NCBI RefSeq assembly: GCF_032362555.1
Contig: NC_083515.1
Span: 2,205,001-2,269,000 of the forward strand
DNA length: 64,000 nt
Direction of reading: 5' to 3'
Source: Amyelois transitella
Lineage: Eukaryota; Arthropoda; Insecta; Lepidoptera; Pyralidae
Shown: piece after piece, positions 25,501 to 37,500 of the stretch
Numbering within the stretch: position 1 is the stretch's first letter
How the letters are laid out: each line of letters starts with the position of its first letter
Made by a program: the position numbers and the translations under genes
Notes under the pieces: generated by a model
Told to the model about the DNA's origin: nothing
What the model saw: only the letters and a program-made list of their open reading frames with translations
The model's database searches: none

Positions 25501-28500
25501 CGCGACAGCAGCGCCGCCACGGCCGCCACTCGCTGTGACGTCATCTGCTGGTGTCTCACCTCTCTCGCGGCCAGCAGGTACTTGTACCCGAGCAGGGCTC
25601 CGTGGCGCGCCTCCCACTGCGGCTGCGAGGCCAGGCGCGACAGCAGCGCCGCCACGGCCGCCACTCGCTGTGACGTCATCTGCTGGTGTCTCACCTCTCT
25701 CGCGGCCAGCAGGTACTTGTACCCGAGCAGGGCTCCGTGGCGCGCCTCCCACTGCGGCTGCGAGGCCAGGCGCGACAGCAGCGCCGCCACGGCCGCCACT
25801 CGCTGTGACGTCATCTGCTGGTGTCTCACCTCTCTCGCGGCCAGCAGGTACTTGTACCCGAGCAGGGCTCCGTGGCGCGCCTCCCACTGCGGCTGCGAGG
25901 CCAGGCGCGACAGCAGCGCCGCCACGGCCGCCACTCGCTGTGACGTCATCTGCTGGTGTCTCACCTCTCTCGCGGCCAGCAGGTACTTGTACCCGAGCAG
26001 GGCTCCGTGGCGCGCCTCCCACTGCGGCTGCGAGGCCAGGCGCGACAGCAGCGCCGCCACGGCCGCCACTCGCTGTGACGTCATCTGCTGGTGTCTCACC
26101 TCTCTCGCGGCCAGCAGGTACTTGTACCCGAGCAGGGCTCCGTGGCGCGCCTCCCACTGCGGCTGCGAGGCCAGGCGCGACAGCAGCGCCGCCACGGCCG
26201 CCACTCGCTGTGACGTCATCTGCGATGCGCACACGCCGAGCGTTTGCGCGCACGTCTCACGGACTGGGGCTACCACCTGAATAAGGCACACGACTTTAGA
26301 ATAGAATAGTTCTATTTTTTTCAAATTGGATACGTATTAAAGTCACATCAGCTTAAATATAATTATATCTACTATCGAATATATCAAAATATAACTACAG
26401 ATAATCCAGAATTTGAAAGGGACAAGGGGGAAATAGAATCTCAAAAACCAATCAAATCTCAATGAAATAACCCAAAACAACATTTCACGTACAAAAAGTT
26501 ACATAACACGTTTAAAAAAAAAATTCTAGTTCAATTTCGACAACATCATCTTTTAACGTGAGACAAATAAAAAATAATAATGTGAACGGTAGGTAACCTG
26601 ATCAGATACGAAGTCACCAAATCTGTCCAATGCGAGCACACACAGAAGTCTAAGTGCCATGTCTTCAAGCCATTCTTGGTGAGCTTCTTCCATCTTCAAC
26701 AGACAAAATTAAAATCATTAATAACTTTAATTAGAATAGAATAGATTTATTTTCAAAATTGAATACAAGGTATCCCTTATTGACATCACATCACTTAAAT
26801 CTAATTATAACAACTACCGCTTCCAAACTGTATGTGTAGAAGAAGCGGCGAAACAAACTACACTGTAGCATTTGCACCGGCAATTCATAAAACAACTAAA
26901 ATTTCGGCGGCTACTGGATCTAGATCCATACTTCACGATAGGAACACGAAGTCATGTCAATTTAATAGTAATGTCTTTCCGCTTTCTTTTATTTTTGCGT
27001 GTGAACCCTCCGCCATTACGGTTTGTTAATGTCTGGGAATGTCTCCAATACCCACCATGTTTCTCGGATATTGCACAGATTACTTTCAAAAGACCTATTT
27101 CTCCTGGTAATTTTTGTAAATTGTAAAGCACCACACCAACCCCCTAGTGGTTAACGAAAACATTCATTTTCAGCCCCGGATTCCGAAGACCTTTAATCTG
27201 GCCAAGTGTTTGAACTGAACTGAGTTTGTAAATACACACCAGCCTAGCGACTAAACCCAGCATTCTAGAGGTTCCAGAGTCAGACCCACCTGTTCCCTGG
27301 TCATGTGTGACGTCATCCCCGCGCCAGAAGCCACTTTAACACTCAGTAGGGCCAACACCGACCTCTAGCATTCTGCAGTGAGACCCACCTGTTCCCTGGT
27401 CATGTGTGACGTCATCCCCGCGCCAGAAGCCACTTTAACACTCAGCAGTGCCCACACCGGCCTCTAGCATTCTGCAGTGAGACCCACCTGTTCCCTGGTC
27501 ATGTGTGACGTCATCCCCGCGCCAGAAGCCACTTTAACACTCAGCAGTGCCCACACCGGCCTCTAGCATTCTGCAGTGAGACCCACCTGTTCCCTGGTCA
27601 TGTGTGCCGTCATCGCCGCGCCTGAAGCCACTTTAACACTCAGTAGTGCCCACACCGGCCTCTAGCATTCTACAGTGAGACTTACCTGTTCCCTGGTCAT
27701 GTGTGACGTCATCCCCGCGCCAGAAGCCACTTTAACACTCAGCAGTGCCCACACCGGCCTCTAGCATTCTACAATGAGACCCACCTGTTCCCTGGTCATG
27801 TGTGACGTCATCCCCGCGCCAGAAGCCACTTTAGCTTTCAATAGCTGCCGCAGAGCGCTGGCGGCCCCGTGTCGCGCCTCCCACGAGGGCACGAACAGCT
27901 GGGCCTGTAGGGCTCCACACCAGCCCTCTAGCGGCCAACGGCTGCATTCGGCCCACGTGCCAGAACAATCGGGTACTGGTAAGCTGGTGTCCACTGAAAA
28001 TATGCTCATCATTATTAATATACCCCCATAATCCAGTGGATCCGACGAGCGTCTACATATGAGTATGAGACGACATGATAGCGTTCTACTAATTGCATTC
28101 TCAATTTAAGTGTGATTGTTTATTCCTGTTGAATGTGGGTTGGAACTTGAAATTAATGGAGAAAATGAAAATTGGTACTTGTGACGAAAAAAAAGAACTG
28201 TATTAATGCACTGATTTTCACAATATTTGGTTAGACAAAATGAACTAAGATTGTTAGCAGTATAGTGAGTTATATAGCCTAAAGCCTTCCTCGATAAATG
28301 GTCTATTCAAAACAAAAAGAATTTTTCAATTCGAACCAGTAGTTCCTGAGATTAGCGCGTTCAAACAAACAAGCAAACAAACAAACTCAACAGCTTTATA
28401 TTATAATATTAATATAGATTTAATTCAGTCAAATTTGACTATCTCACCGATTAAATCCTCATGCTCCAACTTGATCTTCTTGCGGTCTGGCTCCACGGGG

Positions 28501-31500
28501 GGTGTGGGGGGAGCCGAGGGGGGGTCGTCGCAATCCCGAGACTTCTGTTTGCTGAACGCCAGTCTCGCTTTCCTTTTGGCGAGGTTTATTTCTCGAGAAC
28601 TTAAGTGTTTCGACGTGGGGACTAGCTCTTGTACCGGCCTCTGATGGATAGAAAATAGAAATGGTAAATTTTATTAAACCGTGCATTCATTTTATTTTAT
28701 TGATTCAAATTTCAAATTCAAATTCAAACGTTTATTTGACAACTATGAGTCATAAATATAATACAGGTGGTATGCATAATTTTGTTCGTATCATAGCAAC
28801 TCGGTGAGTATTGCAAATGTAGTCAATTACAATATAATAATTATTTTACTTACATAAAACAATTTTGATTTAATTTATTAATTTTGATTCATTCCTTACT
28901 AGCTGCTGCATGCAATGCAATTTCATACGCGTGGAAAAATCTGTTTTTTTATATATATATATATATTTAAAACAACCAACAGCTGTTAGTACATTACAAA
29001 CTAAACTATACTATTATAGTAATGCTTGTACTGCTTGCTATATTAGTGATTCTGAATATTTGTGTGTACAAACAGAAAAACAGACAGGATTGTTTCTAAT
29101 CTATAACAGTGATTAAAAAGTACTAACTAGATCCGAAATTAAAATATAATAGTACGAATGCCGTGTGGTTCCCGGCACCAATAGGCAAAGAATAGGACAA
29201 CTCCATCTCTTTCCCATGGATGTCGTAAAAGTCGACTAAGGGATAGGCTAATAGACTTGGGATTCTTCTTGCAGGCGATGGCCAAGCTAACTGTCACTAT
29301 TATATCATTAAGCCAAAAAAATGAACGTGGCCTATCAGTCTTTTCGAGACTATTGGCTCTGTCTAATCCGTAATGGATATAGACGTGATTATATGTATGT
29401 AGAACGTAGTCGCGTTTTGCCTTGCTGTTGATCGTTTTCGTCAAACCTAACAATTATCTGCATACTTTATTTCAGAAAAACAATGACGTCACTTACTCTA
29501 AGCGATTCAGTCTTGCTCGGTTGAGCTCTGGAGGGGCACAAGTCTTCGTTGGAGTATACAGTAGTGAGATCTACTCCTAATTGAGCGGCCACGTCCAAGC
29601 CAAGTCGGGCGTTTAACTGTTGGCGTTGTTTCGCCAGTTTCTCTTTCATGTCTGCAAAATAAATAATAAAAAAAATAATAAAAATAAAAAACATACACAA
29701 ATAAATCACGCCTCTTCCCCGGAGGGGTAGGCAGAGACCACATCTTTACAATTGGCACGATCCCTGGACACTTCTTTCTACTTTTCACCATACCATAAAA
29801 ACTTTAACATTTGCACTATTATTGGTTGATGACTTTGGACAAGTAGTTAGGTATATAATTATTTAAAATCTGTAATGTGTGGTTTCCTGCGCTTTACAAT
29901 AGAACCACTCTACTTCTTTCATAAAAAGCGACTAAGGGATAGGCTTATAAACTTGGTTTCCATCTTATCGGCGATGGGATAGCAATCTGTCATATCCAAA
30001 ATTTTTATTCATTTAGTATTGGACATTTCAACATCAATTAATTTAAACAAAGTTTACTGCCGCTTCCAAAGCGTCAGTGTAGAAGAAGCGGTAACAAACT
30101 GCACTGCAGCATTTTCATCAATACCGTCAACTGACATTTGAATCACAATTAAGCTATACAGCTGAACGTGGCCTTTCAGTATTCTGAAGACTGTTAGCTC
30201 TGTCTTGTATGTATGGTTGTAAAAGGTTTAAATCCGACATTAAATTCCGGCTATTGCAACTATAAGTATAGGGTAGCAGACAAAAACCTTTTTCATGTGT
30301 AAATAAATGGTACAATACCATAACTATATTTATGAAGAGAATATTTTTTTTTGTTTATATTTTTTGTTTATAATGCATCATCATGGGTTGAAATAATGAT
30401 AAGATAAGCAAATGCTTATTACTTGCAGTTTTAAGTACATTCATCATAACTTGGATAAAACATTCATTAATGGATCACTAGCTTTTGCTCAGTGATCTGC
30501 CTGCATAATTTTAATAACGCGCTTTACAATACAAAATTGCATTTATATTTTCTTAAATTACTTAAAATTTAGCGTCGTTTAAAATGTTGTATACTTGTAT
30601 GTTCATTCCGGGAATCTTCAAATTGAATTTGGAATTAATAAAAAAACATACTGATTTTAAAACATATTTAAACAAGTATTGCATGTAAAAAATTATAGTT
30701 TGTACGGATAGCAGACATCAATCTACTATCTTTAGTTCGTAATCGTGAACAAGGAAAATAAAAAGGTAATTGTAGTTGTTGTAACATCGCATTAGAAATA
30801 TGCAAGTTGGTGCGTTATAAGTGCACATATTAATTTCTTTATTTGCATATCACCTTAGCTAAGGCGACGAAAGATATATCGTATAATTATTGCCACCCAG
30901 GGTTTATTTACTGATATGTGTTAAAATTCCTTGATGTTGCAGTGTAGTTTGTTCCGCCGCAGTAGTAGTAGAATTAAAAAAAATATTCCAAGAGCGTACA
31001 TTTAATTGCGGTTGCAATCCTGCAAAGGTTGCCAAGGTCAGATAGGAGTCGCTTCGTGTAAGAACCTGACTCACCCAATCCCGGATCCATGGTCAAAGGC
31101 GTACCAACTTCAGCAGGCTAATTTCTAGAGTGGTGAGGACATAGTTGGGTATAATGTCCAGGAGGGTGAACATGTGCCGTGTGGTTCCCGGCACCAATAC
31201 AAAAAGAATACCTAAGACCACTCCGTCTCTTTCCCATGGATGTCGTAAAAGGCGACAAAGGGGTAACCTTACAAACATGGGATAATTTTTTAGGCGATGG
31301 GCTAGCAACCTGTCACTATTTGAATCTCAATTCTATCATTAAGCCAAATAGCTGAACGAGACCATTCAGTCTTTTCAAGACTGTTGGCTCTGTCTACCCC
31401 GCAAGGGATATAGACGTAACCATATGTATGTATGTGTGTAGGGCGAACATATTGAACCTGTATACCTGCGGGTGAGAGAGCCTCCTCGTCGTTGTCGTAC

Positions 31501-34500
31501 TCGCGGCCCTCGGAGCCCATCAGGTGGGCGCCGTTCTGAAGCACCCGCTCCAGGTCGAAGGTGTCACACCGCAGACGCCCCGTATCCTCTGACTCGCTTT
31601 TTATATCTATTCAAGAAGTAAATATAATCTTAATCTACATATATATAAAGGGCTCAGTTTCACTTCGCAACAGGTGATATCCTGAAATTTATGCGGTCCC
31701 TATTCAGAGAACCTAATGCGAGTGATTTGTTTATTTTATAACTTGTATTTACTTACTATTTTCTTGTTACTGTGTAAATTTCTATGCAATAAAGATATTA
31801 CAAACAAACAAACAAACGAGCGAGTGATTACGCGCGTGGTAAGTACGATAAACACCATTGGTTGACATAATTCAGCGTATCGGACCACGAACGAGAACGA
31901 AATAAAGGAGGACACTGACTGATTGATTGACTGACAGACATAATATCAATGCACAGTCTAAACCGTCACAAGACAGAATTTCCCGAAACTCCCGCTTCAG
32001 CCCGAAAGGCTGTAATAACCTGGGGATATTATTTAAAGCAATGGGCCAGCAACCTTTCTCTATATGAATCCCAATTCCTCCTAAATATTATAGCTTTTTA
32101 GTAATTTAAATCAGATGTAAGGTGTACTCATTATTTCATTATTCTTATGTAGGTCTACAGTAAATAACTGCGAGTTATTAGAGGACCAATTAGGCTCATT
32201 GAACGACCACTTTTGTTTGTGAAATTTCCAAACGTGTGAAATGTCGTTTTAGCCAACACTATGAATAAACTCTTCAATTATCATACGCATGCGAAGATCA
32301 TAAATTTAATACCTATCCTATAGCTACATTTATCGGAAACTGCATTTCAATTATAATATCTGCGTCATAAGAACATACTTCGTGGTCAATAGGTATTTTT
32401 TCAATTTATTTAAAAGCTGTGTCTATTTTGCAATGATAAAACGATATGTCATCGCACTGCGCCCGCGCCGGATATCCAGGGTCACATGCAAGTCCTGTAT
32501 GTCTGCATTTTAATGTGATACCGACATTATTTTTATCCCCTTCCGTCGTCGCAGGAAATGAAGCTTGTTTGTGGCGTCAGCGTGGATATAATTTATTTGC
32601 CTATTGTCTTAAATAATTCAATTTATTTTGAGTGTGTTTATGTAATGAACTTATCAGATAAATTCAATTGTTCCCGTTCAAGGAGTCAACACCTTGTGAG
32701 ATTTATAAAAAATGATTAAGTACTTTTTGTTGGTATCGATAATTGAATTAATCTACACTTTGGCCAGTTTGGCATAGTCGATGATATTGGTCTCATCTTG
32801 ATTTTGGTTTGTATGAACGAATATATACGAGAATATATTTTACTCATCACCCAAAGGTTGACTGGAAGAGTTTACTTTAGTACCGTCCGCGTTTGTAACT
32901 ACTCTGTCTCTTTTTGTTCTGTTATCTTTATTATTCTTATGATGCAATTGATTTTTTATCTATCTCATCATGATTATTAAAATCCATGAATAAACACGCC
33001 AATTACAAATTACTTTCGCAGATCCGCAACCGGAACAGACTATCTAGTGATATCTGACCCCCGGGTCACATATCCGCAAAATTAAATTGCTCTCCATTAT
33101 GCCATTGTAACAATAAACGCAGCAAGGTCGGCGTGAACTCCCGTCTATTTCGGATCTGGGTCGCCGATCGACTTGCGAACATGTTTAATAAAAAAACAAC
33201 ACGCTTTCCTATTATCGATAACTTGTCGATAAGTTACACACGTCACTTGAAATTTAGTCTCTTTTGTGTTTCAGACTTAAGACAGTAATTAGACTAACTA
33301 ATGATCATGATAGATATATTGGAACGTAATAGACAACCAAAAGGCATTCCTACTATTAAACTCGTCGGTAAGTTACAGAACATCCATCATTTATACTTTG
33401 GGCTACACTTAAATTATAAAAACCAGTCCCTAGTCAGTCACGTTTGTGTTTCAGATTTCAACCAACATCTAAGAGAGGTACAATACGCGAGGTTTCAAAA
33501 GAAATCACAGATGTGTAGTAAAATTTCAAATGTATAAAACAATGTAGTAACCACATATATTATTTACAGTCTACCACCATGGTAATCTTTTAGAATGACA
33601 ACCAGATTGTTACTAATTCTTTCATGGATCTTACCTGTTTTGCCTGTAAACGGCGCCGGTTTCCATTCTGGGACATTCGACAGTATAGCTTCCACGGCCT
33701 GAAATCATAAAACGAAATGAAAACTTCTTTATTTATACCAAGGTTTACAGACTGAAAATCTTCATTGACGAGTAGAATATTTTTACTTTTACTAAGTGGG
33801 TGACAAAATTAGCAAACAAATAAACAAACGATGTCTAGCCGTGCCTCGGATTACAACTGTCATTATGTTTTACAAATGTATTAGATAATGAAGGCAAAAC
33901 AATAGGTTAGGTGTTACTTCAATAAGTGTTGAAGATTACGCCAAGGCCTTTGACTGCATTAACTTAAGTATTTAATGGAATTTGCATAATTGTAAGTAAA
34001 CCAAGAGTATTTATTATAAGCGCTAGCATTATAATCTATAAATTTAGCTTTTACAATTTGACCAATTAGATACAGTAAATCGGCAAAGATAAATGCAAAG
34101 AGAAAAATGGGTTCCACAGGGTAGCATAATTTCGCCAATATTATGTATCTAACATTTGCGGAAAATTAAATTTTAATATTTTCACAAGAAAAATTTTGCT
34201 TTTTATGAAATGAATGAATGCCATTGTTCATATTAAAGGAAAAGGATCAAAGTTTAATAAATAAATGGGTTTAAAAACCGGAAAATAAAAGAGCGGATCA
34301 GGTAGGTTTGTTTCCAACAAACAAATATATTTTCGAAACTCTGATTTGGCCCCAAATAACAAGGAAAAATATAGAAATAATTATAAAAGCAAACATAATA
34401 TAATTTTATGAATAACATAAAAACGTCCTGCGTTCAGAAACGCAATAGAATATGGTAATTTTCCACGTCAACGAGCGAATTATGGCAAATGAGTATCGGG

Positions 34501-37500
34501 ATTAGTTATAATGTTCATGAAAGTCAACTTAAACTATACATACAATTGCTTCATTCAAAATGACATGTAATTATTGAACGAAATACATTTCAACATACGT
34601 ATGTTTTATGATTTGTTTTGGTGTAAATCATTTTTACACAAGTCTATCAAGAGATTTGGTAATTATGATGCGGTAATGAAAAATGTGTCCGTAATATTAT
34701 TGACCTCTTTTGTCATGCCTTGAATAAAAACTAGCACATGGAAATTGTAACTCTATCTTGGTTAAATTTTCCTTCTTTTTGACTGGTTCCTGATATGCGC
34801 AAATAGGAAAGTTAATCGCTTTTTCTTTACATACATATATTAAGCTTGGATCTAATAAATTTATTATCGTGTTAAAATAACTTTTATTGTAATCTTAATG
34901 AAAATAGGGAAATGCATTCTGGTGCTATGCACTCTAGTAAATAGATTGTCGAGTCATCACGTATAAATCACAAAAGAACATGCCAAGCCTCTCCACGCAG
35001 AGAACGCATTCACGAGATAAATCTCTTCATCAGAGTACAATAAAGCCAATTATGCGATAACAAAGCGATCAACAAACAAACAAACACACAATCTCGCGTG
35101 CAATGTGTCTGTATTCCACGCGGGCTGAATAGCAACGACCCGTGAAATAATATGGTCTCATTCGATTTTGAATACAATAGCAGTGAAGTCAAATCTGGAT
35201 GTACCATTTAAATAATTTAATGCGTAATCTTTAATAATTGCATCACATTGTTATATCTCGGAGTATAAGATGAACTGACTGTACTTTCTACATAGGTACT
35301 ACGTCTATATCCTTGCAGGGTAGACAGAGCCAACAATCTCGAAAATGCCGTTCAGCTGTTTGGGTTAATGATAGAATTGAGATTCAAATAGTGACAGGCC
35401 CATCCCCTCAAAGAATCCCAACTTTATAATCACATCCCTTAGTCGACTTTGACGACATCCACGGGAAAGAGATGGAATGGTCCTGTAATATCTAGAACAC
35501 CGAAAAATTCTGGGCGAGTGGCATTCCTATCTGAGGAATAGTAATACCTAGGCAGTTTGCCGACGATAAGTACTTGTCAAATAAACAGCAAAATATGTAA
35601 TTTACATCATACTATTGCATGATGTCTTTAGCAGTTGCGCTTGAATAATCCTGCCTACAAATATTATAAATGCGAGAGTTTGTATGTATGTATGGATGTT
35701 TGTTACTCTTTCACACAAAAATACTAAACGGATTTTTATGAAAACTCTCAGTAACATTAGCTTAGACATTGGAATAACATAACAGTTAAGTTTAAATTTA
35801 TAGAGATTTAAGGCGAAGGAATTCGCGGCTAATTATATCTAACAACCAACTCCCATTTATTATTGATTCAATTAAAAATGTGTAATTACGTTACTATATG
35901 TACAATATGAATCTGAATAAAATCATCTTTGACGCAAAAGAATAAATGGTTTATAATCAAGGCGATATCGTTACCACCTCGCACGTCAGCAGAAATTGCA
36001 ATTAAATTTGCAATATCGGAGGTTATTTACTTTGTTTCATACAAATATAACTTTTGAATAAATTATATCAATCCATATTCCTAAATATACAAAAGGGCGC
36101 AGCACAAACCCGGGTGTAGAGATTTGAAAATTTTACATTTTAGTGGTTCAGCAGTATGTCACTGAGAGAGGTTTAAACATTCCTCAAGTAGCCGCGTGTG
36201 TACTCCTATTTATGTATATAAAAAATCGCGAGTACGTTTATGACATTTTTATCTCAAAGACAGCTTTGGTTCTAACAGTGCTGACCACGCCTTTTTTATC
36301 GCGAGAAAAACTACCACTGTCCCGTTTCACGACATAATAAAAACCAAACAGCGATAGTTTATCGCGCGATAAAAACGGCGTTGCGCGTGCGCGTTTTTAC
36401 GGGGGCTTGACTAAAATTATCTATCTAGAATGTGGTAAGCGAACATAATCATTTAATTTTAACAAAGATGTTGCATCTACATTTAATCATATCACAAGAT
36501 ATACCTACATCCAATCATAGTATCGTTATCAAGAAAACGATGTATTTTCAACACGTCTTTTGCACATTCTTCTCGGAATACGTAACGCAACAATCGTTCG
36601 CGTTTTGTATCAATATCGAATATCTACGCAACTCGTGAAACAAAACAAACCATTATCACAGCTCAGCGTAGACACAATAAGAGTTGCCGCAACCGTTGAT
36701 TTTTATAAAAAGTATCAAGATGTTATAATCAACATTTGAGCCGTAGGCTTCAGCTCAAATGTTGATAATAATATCTTGATACTTTAGGTCCTCTACCTCG
36801 TAAGGGATGAAGACGTGACATGAGTGCGTAAATTTACCCGGTAATTTTATTACTTTGAAAAATAAAAGTAAAAAATATTTGTTTCAATCACTTACAAAGC
36901 GAACAAAATTTTTGCTGGAGCCTTCATGTAAGCAGTATTTGTGTTTAAAGTATTCGGTCATTTAATTATGTAAGTTAATAAAATCTAAGGTTACAACAGT
37001 AAAACATTAGACCCTAGTCAATTTATATGTACAACTTTATCCCGGAATTACTAAGTGATTGCAATCCTTATGCAAGATTTGAAGGAAAATGAACAAGAAT
37101 CGACGAGTCAATCTTTCTCGAACTATTTTCCTCATCAAAGGTTATCAGCGATAACAGTTTTGATGGAACATAACTACAGGAACAGTCATTCTATAATGAT
37201 CTTCGTCGCAACGTTTATATACTAAAATATAGAGATTTTTTTTAAAGAAAATCTTTGACTTCTTTTTTTACTGCTCGCTGAATAGGTACGTAAACTTTTA
37301 TTTAGGACTGGGACACCTAAGGGTACCTCCAATTTTCTCCGGGAATAAATACCATTACGCCCGTTTCCCAATGGGGTAGGCAGAGACAATAGATTTCCAC
37401 TTCCACTCTCGGGGAATAGATCATATCTAAACCAGAGCGACGCCGAGCTTCAAATATATTCCAATAGCCGCTGAAGATACCGCCAATGTCCGAATAAACC

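Noticed and set aside
24995-26284. Long plus-strand frames (over 400 codons) and a second minus-strand frame across array C.
   Set aside because: A stop-free 135-bp unit repeated nine times keeps several frames open on both strands. Only the minus frame continuous with [15 protein letters not shown] matches BTAF1.
33301-33537. A 78-codon plus-strand frame in BTAF1 intron 2.
   Set aside because: No family resemblance, no splice partners in phase and no neighbouring exons.
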